NCBI GenBank assembly: GCA_051746985.1 | Contig: JBNJFP010000014.1 | Location: 7,837 to 71,836, forward strand | Reading direction: 5' to 3' | Length of the DNA: 64,000 nt | From: Fodinibius sp051746985 | GTDB lineage: Bacteria > Bacteroidota > Rhodothermia > Balneolales > Balneolaceae | In this document: positions 8,156 to 17,864 of the stretch, piece after piece | How the letters are laid out: each line of letters begins with the position of its first letter | Numbering within the stretch: the stretch's first letter is position 1 | The notes under the pieces: model-generated | The model's database searches: none | What the model was told of the DNA's origin: nothing | The model's input: only the letters and a program-made list of their open reading frames with translations | Position numbers and translations under genes: made by a program

Positions 8156-11100
8156 TTAATTAGGATTTCTTCGGATTGAAATGGTGGACTCACTGTCCCC
8201 GATTTCCCAATCTTTTACAAAGTCTGACACTTCTAATTTATGAGCCGAAATTTCTTCAGCCAGAGTTTCACTTTTAATGTAATCTTTCATTGACTCCACA
8301 GCGGATTCAAGCTTGTCGGAGCCTTTAAAACCGATAATAATGCGATCTTCAACGTCAAAATCAGCCTCTTTACGCATATTTTGAATGCGATTTACAAACT
8401 CGCGGGCCAAACCTTCTTTTACGAGATCCGCAGTCATTTCCGTATCGAGGGCCACACTTAGTCCTTTTTCGGTTTCCACCGACCAGCCCTCTAATCCGGT
8501 ACGTACTATTTCAAGACTATCTTCACCAAGCTGAACAATGCCTTGGTCACCAAGATCTAACTCAATAGATCCGCTTTCTTCATATTCAGAAATTTCTTCG
8601 GTGGTAAGTTCAGCCACTTTAGCTGCTACCGGCTTCATCTTACTTCCTAACTTACTACCCAACTTCGGATAATTTGGTTTCGCCGATTTATGAACAATTC
8701 CTGAATCGTCATCTACAAATTGGATCTCCTTAACATTAACCTCATCCAAAATAATTTCTTTGACTGATTCTATTGCCTGACGATCTTCTTCTTGGTCGAT
8801 TGGCAGGATGATTCGCGACAGCGGCTGACGCACGTTGATCTCCAGCTTATTTCGCAGGCTTAACACCATCGATGAAACATGTCGTGCCAACTCCATTCGG
8901 TGCTCCAGCTGCTTGTCGATGGCCGTTTCTTCTACCGTTGGGTAGAACGAAATATGCACCGACTCTTCATCGGCTTCGGTCACCTCGTTCAACCGTTGAT
9001 ACAACCACTCACCTAAAAACGGTGCAATCGGGCTCAATAATTTAGCTAAATCCACCAAACATTCATACAGCGTTTGATAGGCGGCCTGCTTATCAAGGCT
9101 TTTACCTTCTTTCCAGAACCGGCGGCGATTTCGGCGTACATACCAGTTACTCAATTCATCCACAAAATGCTCGATAGCACGCGCCGCTTTTGTCGGCTCA
9201 TAATCGTCGAGGTACTCATCAACCAATTTCACCGTCGTATTCATGCGCGAAATGATCCAACGATCCATCTCCACGCGATCGCTCACCGGAATTTGTGATC
9301 CGGAGTAGGTGAAGCCATCGATATTGGCATACATCGCAAAGAATGAATAGGTATTGACGATGGTATTGAAAAACTTTCGCTGTGTCTCCTGCAGCCCTTC
9401 TTCGCTAAAACGAAGGTTTTCCCACGGCGAAGAGTTGCTCATCATATACCAGCGAACGGTATCGGCGCCATACTCTTGAATTACTTCAAACGGCTCCACC
9501 GTATTGCCTTTGGACTTACTCATCTTATTGCCGTTCTCATCCAGCACAAGCCCGTTGGACACTACATTTTTATAGGCTGGCTGATCGAATAACATGGTCC
9601 CCAGTGCGTGCAGTGTATAGAACCAACCGCGCGTTTGATCTACGCCTTCGGCTATAAAATCAGCGGGGAAATTATCTTTAAACTTATCTTTGTTTTCAAA
9701 CGGATAGTGCCATTGGGCAAACGGCATTGAGCCGGAATCAAACCAGACATCCATCAGATCGGGAATGCGTCGCATCGTTCCCCCATCGGGACCTTCCCAC
9801 GTAATATCATCAATATAAGGGCGATGCAGGTCGAGCTCTTCGTCATCCGACAAGCCCGCTTTTTTCTTTAATTCTTCGACACTGCCTATCACCTCTACGT
9901 GCTCGGGGTTTTCATCACTTACCCAAAGCGGAATGGGCGTCCCCCAATAGCGCTGGCGCGATACCGCCCAGTCCACATTATTTTCCAGCCACGTTCCAAA
10001 ACGCCCACTGCCGGTACTTGGGGGTTTCCAGTTAATCTTTTTGTTGAAGCTGACCATCTTGTCCTTTACATCCGTCGTGCGGATAAACCATGACTCAACG
10101 GGGTACGACATCAGAGGCGTACCTTTTCGCCAGTCGTGTGGATAGTTGTGCAGGTAGGTCTCGTGCTTGTACATCAAGTGTCTATCCTTGATGGCACGCG
10201 AGATTTCCTTATCGGCATCCTTAAACCATTCGCCCTCGAAATCGGGCACTTGGTCAGTAAACCGCCCGTCTTCATCGATGGGATTAAACATCGGGATATC
10301 GTTCTTTTGTCCCGTATCGTAATCATCAGCACCAAAAGCAGGTGCGATGTGCACCACGCCGGTTCCCTCTTCGGTAGTCACATAATCAGCCGGAACCACC
10401 CGCCAGGCATCACCTTCGTCAAATTCTTCTTTGGCATAATCAAAAACAGGATCGTAGGTCCACCCCACAAGCTTGCTTCCTTTAAACTCTTCTACTATTT
10501 CGTAATCGTGATCGATAACCTCATCAATACACTCTTTAGCCAAAATATAAAATTCGGTGCGGTCTCCTTCTGAGAGTTTTATCTTGGCATAATCCAGGTC
10601 GGAATTAACGGCCAATCCCATATTTGAAACAATGGTCCACGGCGTGGTAGTCCAAGCCAGAAAATAGACATCCTCGGCCATTTTAACCGGAAACTTCACA
10701 AAGATGGATGGATCCTGCACCTCTTCGTATCCTTGTGCCACCTCATGAGAAGATAATACGGTGCCACTACCCGGTGAATACCACTGGATTTTGTATCCCT
10801 TATAAACAAGTCCTTTTTCGTGAAGCGTTTTAAAGGCCCACCAAACCGATTCAATATAGTCGTTGTCAAAGGTAATATAGGGATCATCCAAATCTACCCA
10901 GTACGCCATTCGGGTGGTCAGCTTATCCCAAAGATCTTTATACTTAAGCACGCTGTTGCGGCATCGCTTATTGTACTCGGCTATGCCATATTCTTCTACC
11001 TGCTGGCGTCCTTCAAGATCGAGTTCTTTCTCTACTTCAATTTCAACGGGAAGTCCATGCGTATCCCATCCACCCTTACGTTCTACCCGAAATCCTTTCA

Positions 11101-11326
11101 AGGTTTTGTACCGGCAAAACATATCTTTCACCGTTCGCGCCATCACGTGGTGAATACCCGGCTTGCCGTTAGCGGTGGGCGGCCCCTCATAAAAGGTAAA
11201 GGGAATCCCCTCTTCGCGGGTAGAAACACTCTTCTCAAAAATATCGTGCTCTTTCCACCACTTCAGGGTTTCAACTTCGAGCTTTGAAAAATTAAGTTTT
11301 TTAACTTCGTCAAATTGTTTGCTCAT
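8156..11326 (-). CDS. ileS: Isoleucyl-tRNA synthetase (long type, DUF5915 C-terminus)
   Basis: Charges tRNA-Ile in the cytosol. The class I signatures are GPPTANGKPGIHH (residues 48-60, the HIGH motif as GIHH) and KMSKS at 601-605. A CP1 editing domain lies between, and an anticodon-binding domain (about 680-840) follows. The C-terminus lacks the Cys4 zinc finger of the E. coli type. The 1056-aa length and GIHH form fit the eukaryote-like IleRS2 group, some members of which are known to resist mupirocin; resistance here is inference. It is the first gene of the operon with the TraR/DksA-like gene and lspA. A short hairpin (11374-11391) lies in its leader; no T-box is visible. Confidence 0.95.
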   Translation of the reverse strand: MSKQFDEVKKLNFSKLEVETLKWWKEHDIFEKSVSTREEGIPFTFYEGPPTANGKPGIHHVMARTVKDMFCRYKTLKGFRVERKGGWDTHGLPVEIEVEKELDLEGRQQVEEYGIAEYNKRCRNSVLKYKDLWDKLTTRMAYWVDLDDPYITFDNDYIESVWWAFKTLHEKGLVYKGYKIQWYSPGSGTVLSSHEVAQGYEEVQDPSIFVKFPVKMAEDVYFLAWTTTPWTIVSNMGLAVNSDLDYAKIKLSEGDRTEFYILAKECIDEVIDHDYEIVEEFKGSKLVGWTYDPVFDYAKEEFDEGDAWRVVPADYVTTEEGTGVVHIAPAFGADDYDTGQKNDIPMFNPIDEDGRFTDQVPDFEGEWFKDADKEISRAIKDRHLMYKHETYLHNYPHDWRKGTPLMSYPVESWFIRTTDVKDKMVSFNKKINWKPPSTGSGRFGTWLENNVDWAVSRQRYWGTPIPLWVSDENPEHVEVIGSVEELKKKAGLSDDEELDLHRPYIDDITWEGPDGGTMRRIPDLMDVWFDSGSMPFAQWHYPFENKDKFKDNFPADFIAEGVDQTRGWFYTLHALGTMLFDQPAYKNVVSNGLVLDENGNKMSKSKGNTVEPFEVIQEYGADTVRWYMMSNSSPWENLRFSEEGLQETQRKFFNTIVNTYSFFAMYANIDGFTYSGSQIPVSDRVEMDRWIISRMNTTVKLVDEYLDDYEPTKAARAIEHFVDELSNWYVRRNRRRFWKEGKSLDKQAAYQTLYECLVDLAKLLSPIAPFLGEWLYQRLNEVTEADEESVHISFYPTVEETAIDKQLEHRMELARHVSSMVLSLRNKLEINVRQPLSRIILPIDQEEDRQAIESVKEIILDEVNVKEIQFVDDDSGIVHKSAKPNYPKLGSKLGSKMKPVAAKVAELTTEEISEYEESGSIELDLGDQGIVQLGEDSLEIVRTGLEGWSVETEKGLSVALDTEMTADLVKEGLAREFVNRIQNMRKEADFDVEDRIIIGFKGSDKLESAVESMKDYIKSETLAEEISAHKLEVSDFVKDWEIGDSESTISIRRNPN

Positions 11327-11626
11327 AAATGCCGTTGCACCTTCTCTTTTGGCTTTTGTAAAGCTGATAATATAAGGTTTTTCCCAACCTTACAGTAGTT
11401 TAAGTTTTTAAATAAATTTCTATCAAAATAAATGAACCCTAAGATACAAGTCTTAACTCATCAATTCATATTGTGAGGCCGATTTTAATTATCAGCGAGC
11501 TATAAAAAGCAATGCAGTAACAAGTTGCAAATTAGAATTGATCAAGCATGCCACTATACATTATTACCTGCAAACCTTATTTTAGGATTCATATTCTTTA
11601 ATCTGGATTACTAATTTTGTCACCTT
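11327..11626. other. Divergent intergenic region between ileS and the LMW phosphatase
   Basis: 300 bp that must hold the promoters of the leftward ileS operon and the rightward phosphatase/kinase pair. The only structure seen is a 6-bp hairpin, AAGGTT (11374-11379) with AACCTT (11386-11391), in the ileS leader. The rest is AT-rich with no clear boxes. Confidence 0.4.
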
Positions 11627-12139
11627 ATGAATATCCCTGTCAATCAACCTATTACCAGAGATAATCACTACAAAATATGCTTTGTCTGTCTTGGAAATAT
11701 CTGCCGGAGTCCAACGGCCGAGGGCATCTTTCAGCATCTGATTAATGAGCGCGGACTGGAAAATTATTTTGAGGTCGATTCGGCGGGCACTTCGGCCTAT
11801 CATGTGGGCGAATCTGCCAACAGCAAAAGTCAGCGTACGGCCCAAAAACACGGCATTACCCTGCGATCGAAGTCGCAACAGTTTAAGAGCTCAGATTTAG
11901 AATATTATGATCTCGTTTTGGCTATGGATAACCAAAATATTCGCAACATCAAACAAATGGCCAACGGTAATCACGACCACAAAATTGGTCGCATGCGTGA
12001 TTTTGATCCCCGTCCCGGCGATGGTGAAGTCCCCGACCCCTATTACGGGGGCCCCGAAGGGTTTGAAAATGTATTTCAGATTGTAAAACGAAGCTGCCAA
12101 AACCTGCTTGATGAACTCGAAGAATACGTTGAAGAATGA
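11627..12139 (+). CDS. Low-molecular-weight phosphotyrosine phosphatase family protein
   Basis: Has the full LMW-PTP catalytic set: the P-loop FVCLGNICRSPTAEG with nucleophile Cys21 and Arg27, and the general acid Asp137 in VPDPYYGG. At 170 aa it is a typical single domain with about 15 extra N-terminal residues; the ATG at 11627 is the start used here. Its stop overlaps the start of the next gene (ATGA), so translation is coupled to a fructosamine-3-kinase-like gene. Members of this family dephosphorylate protein tyrosines, but some are reported to act on phosphorylated ribulosamines, which this context favours. No tyrosine kinase (Wzc/BY) gene is near. Confidence 0.9.
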   Translation: MNIPVNQPITRDNHYKICFVCLGNICRSPTAEGIFQHLINERGLENYFEVDSAGTSAYHVGESANSKSQRTAQKHGITLRSKSQQFKSSDLEYYDLVLAMDNQNIRNIKQMANGNHDHKIGRMRDFDPRPGDGEVPDPYYGGPEGFENVFQIVKRSCQNLLDELEEYVEE

Positions 12140-13002
12140 TTCCCGATTCGGTTAAAGAGCATATTCAGAAAACAACAGGTCATTGTATTACTCACGCTAA
12201 TAACGTTTCAGGCGGCAGTATCAACCGGGCTGCGAAGGTAACGCTTTCGGATGATACAGCCTGCTTTCTGAAATGGAATACCACGGCTGATCCCCGCATG
12301 TTTGTGGCGGAAGAAAAAGGACTCGTATTGCTTTCGTCAGCAGATACCGAACTCCGTATTCCGAACGTTTTTACAACCGGTAAAACGGAAAGTGGGACGG
12401 GATTCTTATTGCAGGAATTTGTCCCCGAAGGACGAGCTAAGCCACACTCTGCCAGCGAATTTGGTCGAGCATTCGCTAAACTTCATAAACATCACAATAA
12501 ACAATACGGACTGGATCACGACAACTATATCGGTCGGTTGCCGCAATCCAACACTTGGCATGAAAACTGGACTGATTTTTTTATCGCAGAACGCATGCAG
12601 CCGCAACTTAAAATGGCGACGAACAGTGGAAAGTTAGGCTCGGCGACGGTAGCTAATTTCGAGTCGATGTACCAAAAACTTCCCGATATTTTTCCCGATG
12701 AGCCACCCAGCCTGTTGCACGGTGATCTTTGGGGTGGAAATTATTTTTTTGATGAGGATGGGCAAGCCACTATTTATGATCCAGCGGTGTATTATGGCCA
12801 CCGCGAAATCGAGCTGGCTTTTACACATTTATTCGGAGGATTCCCCAGCAACTTTTACTCTGCGTATGAAGAGGAATATCCGCTGCAGTCTGGTTTTGCC
12901 CAGCGCAAGGATATTTACAACCTCTATCCACTGCTGGTGCACACAAATTTATTTGGTGGAAGCTATGCCCGACAAGTTGAAGGTATTATCCGGCAGTTTT
13001 GA
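12136..13002 (+). CDS. Fructosamine/ribulosamine-3-kinase family protein
   Basis: A small-molecule kinase of the aminoglycoside-phosphotransferase fold that phosphorylates sugar adducts on protein lysines so that they fall off (deglycation). The catalytic loop HGDLWGGN is at 195-202 with Asp197 as base, and the DPA metal motif is at 215-217 followed by YYGHREIELA, the FN3K signature. The N-terminus carries GGSINRAAKV (26-35) and the ATP-site lysine is probably Lys46. The 288-aa length is normal. It overlaps the phosphatase gene by 4 bp. The exact substrate (fructosamine, ribulosamine or erythrulosamine) cannot be read from sequence; bacterial members studied elsewhere prefer the latter two. 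Confidence 0.88.
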   Translation: MIPDSVKEHIQKTTGHCITHANNVSGGSINRAAKVTLSDDTACFLKWNTTADPRMFVAEEKGLVLLSSADTELRIPNVFTTGKTESGTGFLLQEFVPEGRAKPHSASEFGRAFAKLHKHHNKQYGLDHDNYIGRLPQSNTWHENWTDFFIAERMQPQLKMATNSGKLGSATVANFESMYQKLPDIFPDEPPSLLHGDLWGGNYFFDEDGQATIYDPAVYYGHREIELAFTHLFGGFPSNFYSAYEEEYPLQSGFAQRKDIYNLYPLLVHTNLFGGSYARQVEGIIRQF

Positions 13003-13019
13003 TTAGAGAACCCGTAGAT

Positions 13020-13034
13020 CGGACAGCTTGTCCG
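13020..13034. repeat. Short hairpin after the kinase gene
   Basis: CGGACA-gct-TGTCCG is a perfect 6-bp stem, 18 bp past the kinase stop. No T-run follows, so it is not a classic terminator; it may be a stabilising 3' hairpin. Confidence 0.35.
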
Positions 13035-13128
13035 GCTAATACAAATTCCTTGAAAAATTAGTGAATTATATATGATCAGCTACTCACTACTCAAAAAATC
13101 TCACCGACCCACATAAGTCTTAATTATT

Positions 13129-13872
13129 ATGGCAAATACTCCACAACGCATTATTAGCCTGGTTCCCAGCCTTACGGAATTGATTATTGATTTGGGATTA
13201 GAAAACCAACTGGTGGGACGCACGCGATTTTGTGTTCATCCCAAAGAAAAGGTCCAAGAAATTCCTATCGTCGGGGGCACTAAAAATCCACGACTGGATA
13301 AAATTCGAGAACTTGATCCCGATTACATCATTGCCAATAAGGAGGAAAATCGTCCAGAGGATATTAACAAGCTAAAAGACGATTTTGAAATAAATATAAC
13401 AGACATTGCCACCATCGAAGATGCGCTAATTACCATTCATGAGCTGGGTAAAACATTGGGGGCATCCCAAAAAGCGGAAACACTCATTACCAACATTCAA
13501 CAGGCACTCACAGAACGCCCCGAGGTTACTGAACTCACTACCGCCTATATGATCTGGAAAGACCCCTGGATGACCGTTGGTGGCGATACTTACATCAGCG
13601 ATATGTTAGATCACTGGAATTTGCCCAATGTGTTCAGGGAGCAAAAACGATATCCCAAAATAGATATCGAGGATCTGCAAAGGAAGAACCCCGATTTGAT
13701 TTTACTGAGCAGCGAACCCTATCCCTTTAAAGAAAAACATTTACTCCAAATAGAAGAAGCCTGTCCCGCTGCGCGCGTACTGTTGGTAGAAGGGGAATGG
13801 TTTAGCTGGTATGGATCACGAATGAAGCATGCTTTTAGGCGGTTAAACGGCTGGCGTAAGACCATTTCTTGA
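13129..13872 (+). CDS. BtuF-like helical-backbone metal-receptor protein lacking a signal peptide
   Basis: The fold is that of cobalamin/iron-siderophore binding proteins: PQRIISLVPSLTELIIDLG at the start, GRTRFCVHP, the typical GGTKNPRLDKIRELDPDYIIA, and a C-terminal lobe (DLQRKNPDLILLSSEPYPF). It is 247 aa, close to mature BtuF. No signal peptide or lipobox is present, and an in-frame TAA lies 12 bp upstream of the ATG, so none can be gained by an earlier start. As written the protein stays in the cytosol. No ABC permease is adjacent. A corrinoid or metal-chelate binding role is inferred from fold only. Confidence 0.75.
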   Translation: MANTPQRIISLVPSLTELIIDLGLENQLVGRTRFCVHPKEKVQEIPIVGGTKNPRLDKIRELDPDYIIANKEENRPEDINKLKDDFEINITDIATIEDALITIHELGKTLGASQKAETLITNIQQALTERPEVTELTTAYMIWKDPWMTVGGDTYISDMLDHWNLPNVFREQKRYPKIDIEDLQRKNPDLILLSSEPYPFKEKHLLQIEEACPAARVLLVEGEWFSWYGSRMKHAFRRLNGWRKTIS

Positions 13873-13938
13873 ATTTAGTTCGTTGTTGCTGCCTGCAAAT
13901 TGTTATACTGTGGGGTAACATTAAGCGTTGGTATCAAC

Positions 13939-15654
13939 ATGAACTTAGATTCTATATACAGGGATTTTCTGTCGATAATTGTTGCCGTTTCAGCGTTTTT
14001 CTATGCGCCTCAATTGTGGGCACAAGGGCAGGAGATCAATGAACAGGAGCTGGCCGAGGCCAAAACGGCCTACATCGACGGACTTACCGCCTTTGAGAAC
14101 AATGACTATCAAGAAGCATTAACATTGCTAAACAAAGCCTATATAAAACTGCCAGGGCATGCAGGTATTAACTTTGCCTTGGCCGACGTCTATCTGCAAA
14201 TCAACGATCTGAAAAATGCTGAATACTATAGTAAGCAGTCCATAAATCTGGACCCGGAAAACCGATGGTATCATCTGCAACTCGTTGACATCTATCAGGT
14301 TGGCGGACAAAACGACGCTGCTATAAAAGAACTAAAGAATGCCCTCCGCTATTTCAAAAATGATACAGATATTTTATATGAACTTGCCCAAACCTACACC
14401 GAAATGGGGCAGCTTTCAGAAGCCAACAACATCTATAATAAACTGTTGCGGCTCAAAGGAGAAACAATCTCCATCCATCTTGAAAAGCTTAAAAATTTCA
14501 AAAAGCTTGACCAGCAAGACTCGGCCCTTGTGGAGCTCGAGCAGATCCGGGATCTCGAACCCACAAATCTTTCTACGATACACCTACTGAGTGACTATTA
14601 CCTGAAGCTTAACCGTGTGGATGACGCCCGCACCGTACTTGATGATGCGCTAACCCTAAATCCTGATGACATCCAAACGCTTATTAGCCTGTCAAATGTT
14701 TACATCGCCCAGAACCATTGGGATAGCCTTGCAACTAAGATTGAACCCATTATAGCTGACTCCACCATTTCTGAAGATGACAAACTTAAAATTGCCCAGT
14801 ACATCCACTCAAAATATGAAGAAGACAAAGACAATGAGCAGCTTCGCCAAACTACCAGTACGATTTTTAACAAACTAATTGAAACTGATTCAACCTCGGG
14901 GAAAGCCCATGCCTTGGCAGCAGATTTCTTTATGGATACTGGACAACACGAACAGGCGCTCGAAGCACTCGAACAAACCACCAAGCTTTTACCTTCAAAT
15001 GATTCTGCCTGGAAACAACGCCTGCAGCTGTTGCTTTCGGAGCACCGCATACAAGAAACCATCGAGGTCGGTCAGCAGGCAATCAAGCAGGTCCCGCAAG
15101 ACCCACTTGTTCTGTACTTTTTGGGAAGCGCCTACCTTTCCGACAAGCAATATCAAAAAGCCGAAGAGCACTTAACAGAAGCCTCAGCACTGCCGGCACG
15201 GAATACTTTAAAAGCTAATATTTATGGTTCACTGGGCGACACCTATGCCGCACTTAAAAACTGGAATGACGCCTTTGAATATTACCAGCAAGCGGTGGAT
15301 CTTGATACGCAAAATGCGAGCATTTATGAAAACTATGCCTACCACCTTTCGCGACAGGAAAAAAACCTCTCTAAAGCACAAGAACTTGCTCAACAAGCCG
15401 TTACCTTAAATCAACAAAATGCTTCAGCATTACACACGCTCGGATGGATATTATATCAACAAGGGGAGTTTGAGCAAGCAAAAAAGCACCTGCAAAAGGC
15501 TCTTGAAACGGGAGCAGCTGACGCAGAAATGATGGAACATATGGGGAATATTTTGCATAAACTTGATGAAGCAGAAGAGGCAAAACAGTGGTGGCAAAAA
15601 GCTCTTGACAGCGACTCCACCCGCACATACCTAAAAGAAAAAATTTCTAACTAA
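13939..15654 (+). CDS. Secreted tetratricopeptide-repeat protein
   Basis: About 571 aa from the ATG at 13939, which gives a normal signal peptide (hydrophobic stretch, cleavage near LWAQG); the longer start at 13900 would add 13 odd residues. The rest is almost wholly TPR units of 34 aa: for example around YIDGLTAFENNDYQEALTLL, and near the end ALHTLGWILYQQGEFEQAKK. It should be a periplasmic protein-protein scaffold. It leads a run with a DUF4292 lipoprotein (1 bp gap) and an EnvC-like activator, an order I recall as conserved in Bacteroidota, pointing to cell envelope or murein work. No enzyme domain is seen. Confidence 0.85.
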   Translation: MNLDSIYRDFLSIIVAVSAFFYAPQLWAQGQEINEQELAEAKTAYIDGLTAFENNDYQEALTLLNKAYIKLPGHAGINFALADVYLQINDLKNAEYYSKQSINLDPENRWYHLQLVDIYQVGGQNDAAIKELKNALRYFKNDTDILYELAQTYTEMGQLSEANNIYNKLLRLKGETISIHLEKLKNFKKLDQQDSALVELEQIRDLEPTNLSTIHLLSDYYLKLNRVDDARTVLDDALTLNPDDIQTLISLSNVYIAQNHWDSLATKIEPIIADSTISEDDKLKIAQYIHSKYEEDKDNEQLRQTTSTIFNKLIETDSTSGKAHALAADFFMDTGQHEQALEALEQTTKLLPSNDSAWKQRLQLLLSEHRIQETIEVGQQAIKQVPQDPLVLYFLGSAYLSDKQYQKAEEHLTEASALPARNTLKANIYGSLGDTYAALKNWNDAFEYYQQAVDLDTQNASIYENYAYHLSRQEKNLSKAQELAQQAVTLNQQNASALHTLGWILYQQGEFEQAKKHLQKALETGAADAEMMEHMGNILHKLDEAEEAKQWWQKALDSDSTRTYLKEKISN

Positions 15655-15655
15655 C

Positions 15656-16420
15656 GTGAACCTCCGCACTTCTATACCATTATTTTTTTTATGGGGATTA
15701 AGTTGCCTGCTATTTCTATCTTGCTCAAGCACAAAAAATGTGGCCGAGGGTGATTTCCGCCCCTCTTCTGCCGAAATTTCTGAAATCCTCAACCAGTTGC
15801 CAGATTATTCATCCGAGTTAACAACAGCAACAGGTAAGGGACGTGCCATTGTTAGTGAACCCGAAAACACTGAACGGGTAACTATCCTTTTTTCGAGCAA
15901 TCGTCAAAAAAGCTTGGTCACTATTCGCAATGGCATTGGCATTGAAGGCGGGCAACTTCTCACTGATGGTGATAGCCTTCTCATCTATAACAAAGTTGAC
16001 AAATATGCCCGAAAAGTACCTGTAGAAAGTGGAAAGCTGGATCGCATCAATCGTCTGGCCTCGCTCAATATTTTGGACATGATGAATTATTCGGTATCAG
16101 AAGAACAGGTGCAGCATCTATTAGAAAGCGAATCTTCATATCAGCTGCAGCTGCAAGGCGGGGGGCGCATTTTCATAGATAAAGATAATTTTACCATCAG
16201 AAAAATTGAACAACCCCGATCTTCAAACCTCCCCTACTCCATTATTGAATACGATTCTTATGCTCAAATTGAGGGGTTCACCCTTCCCCGAAGAATTAGT
16301 ATCTTTGGCAGCGAAGGAGAATCAAAAGTAGCTTTACAAATTACCAGCTTGGATTTAAATACTGAACTTGATTCACTAACGATAACCATCCCAGACGATA
16401 TCGACATCTTCCACGAATGA
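15656..16420 (+). CDS. DUF4292 lipoprotein
   Basis: GTG start at 15656, one base after the TPR gene stop. A lipoprotein signal ends in LLFLSC with Cys23 as the acylated residue; the following SST makes outer membrane sorting plausible. The body is beta-rich (GRAIVSEPENTERVTILFSS, then a LolA/LppX-like pattern ending in DSLTITIPDDIDIF), typical of DUF4292. A LolA-like hydrophobic-ligand role is only suggested by fold. Its stop overlaps the next ATG by 4 bp (ATGA), so it is coupled to the EnvC-like gene. Confidence 0.82.
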   Translation: MNLRTSIPLFFLWGLSCLLFLSCSSTKNVAEGDFRPSSAEISEILNQLPDYSSELTTATGKGRAIVSEPENTERVTILFSSNRQKSLVTIRNGIGIEGGQLLTDGDSLLIYNKVDKYARKVPVESGKLDRINRLASLNILDMMNYSVSEEQVQHLLESESSYQLQLQGGGRIFIDKDNFTIRKIEQPRSSNLPYSIIEYDSYAQIEGFTLPRRISIFGSEGESKVALQITSLDLNTELDSLTITIPDDIDIFHE

Positions 16421-17799
16421 ATAACAACTGCTTTTTCATAGCGCTTGCCTCGATCTTCCTGGTACTGCCATCAACGGTATTTGGTCAATCTGATCTTATG
16501 CAGGATTTCAAGGAGATGCGAAACAGCGTTGTGGAAGAACAAAAAAATACCCGTGCTGAAATTGAACGGCTGAATGGACAAATAAAGCAGTTTGAAGATC
16601 GTCTGCAACAGGCGGAAGAAAAGTACGAGAATCTTCATAGCAAGTATGAAAATTTAAAGCAGTTGATCGCCCTCCAAGACGAAAAGCTTAGCCAGCTGCA
16701 ACGCGAACAATCGCAGGTTGAAAATGAAATTGAAATCACTACCCAGTCGCTGGAATCCAACCGCGATGAGCTCGACCGACTCATTGAGAATTACAAGCAG
16801 ACCATACGCTATCTCTATAAGCATGGGCGTACTTCACAGCTGGCCCTCATTTTTTCATCTTCGTCTATCAACCAAATGTTGGTCCGCGCTTTTTATCTCG
16901 AGAAATTCAACAACTTCCGCGAGCAACAAGCGCAAGAAATTCGTGACGCCCAGGCGGAACTCGAAGAAAATAGAGAACAGCTGGTTGAAGCCAAGGAAAA
17001 AAACGCCGAAGTCTTGGCAGAGATAAGATCCGAAAAACAACAGCTCGACGAACAGAAAAAAGAGCAGGAAAAAAATGTGGAGCTATTACGTGAAAACCGC
17101 CAAGAAATAGAACAAAAACTTAAAGAAGTTCAACAGCAGAAAGAGAATCTCGACAACACACTGACCGACCTAATTGAACGAGAGGAAGAACTCCGCGAGG
17201 CGCAGGAGGAAAAGCTGCGGAAGCTTGAGGAGCAGCGAAAAGAAAAGCTGGCGGCGGCTAAAAAAATTGAAGACGATGCCAAAAGAGAAGAAGCTGTTGA
17301 AAAGTACTCCAAACCTATCGAGATGGATGATTTTCTCGATGACAGCGAGATGGAAGAAATTGAAGATCGGTTCGCATCAAATAAGGGTAACTTGCCCTGG
17401 CCGGTAAATAGCCGAACCATTGCCGAACACTTTGGCAATAAGGTACATCCGGTCTATGGAACAAAGACCCCAAATTTAGGCGTAGAAATTGTCACCGATT
17501 CCCAAGAAACCGTTTCGGTTGTGCATGAGGGCTATGTGATTGACGTGCGCCCGATCCCGGGATATGGGGATGTCATTTTTGTAAAACACGGTCGCTTTAT
17601 CACTGCTTACGGAAACCTAAGCCAGGTTATGGTCAGCAAAAGTGAGGTATTAAGTCGCGGCGATATGGTAGGTCTTTCGGGTGATGAAGACTCCCCACGG
17701 GGTGAAAGCATCTTCTTCCTGATTCGTGAAAACAACAAGAACCTCGACCCTGAAAGCTGGCTGCAATCCGAAACAATATCCCGGGCAAACTCCGATTAG
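16417..17799 (+). CDS. EnvC-like murein hydrolase activator (degenerate M23/LytM domain)
   Basis: Signal peptide 1-24 (cleavage after VFGQ), a long coiled coil at about 25-290 rich in Glu, Gln and Lys, then a LytM domain at about 325-450. The zinc ligands of active M23 peptidases are mostly lost: the HxGxD block reads NLGVE (Asn353, Glu357) and the last HxH reads YGN (Asn400); only His344 and the HG at 391 are left. This is the pattern of EnvC/NlpD, which switch on amidases for septal murein splitting rather than cut themselves. It ends the TPR - DUF4292 - EnvC set; a small membrane protein follows after 65 bp. Confidence 0.87.
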   Translation: MNNNCFFIALASIFLVLPSTVFGQSDLMQDFKEMRNSVVEEQKNTRAEIERLNGQIKQFEDRLQQAEEKYENLHSKYENLKQLIALQDEKLSQLQREQSQVENEIEITTQSLESNRDELDRLIENYKQTIRYLYKHGRTSQLALIFSSSSINQMLVRAFYLEKFNNFREQQAQEIRDAQAELEENREQLVEAKEKNAEVLAEIRSEKQQLDEQKKEQEKNVELLRENRQEIEQKLKEVQQQKENLDNTLTDLIEREEELREAQEEKLRKLEEQRKEKLAAAKKIEDDAKREEAVEKYSKPIEMDDFLDDSEMEEIEDRFASNKGNLPWPVNSRTIAEHFGNKVHPVYGTKTPNLGVEIVTDSQETVSVVHEGYVIDVRPIPGYGDVIFVKHGRFITAYGNLSQVMVSKSEVLSRGDMVGLSGDEDSPRGESIFFLIRENNKNLDPESWLQSETISRANSD

Positions 17800-17864
17800 C
17801 TTTGGCCTGTTATTGTTGGTATTTTCGAACCCCTAAAAATTAACTTAGAACGTTATTCCTCTCC

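Noticed and set aside
10136..10573. 145-aa open frame on the plus strand inside ileS
   Set aside because: Antisense shadow of ileS, no start context and no family.
11327..11400. Possible T-box leader of ileS
   Set aside because: Only a 6-bp hairpin is seen; no T-box sequence, specifier loop or terminator/antiterminator pair.
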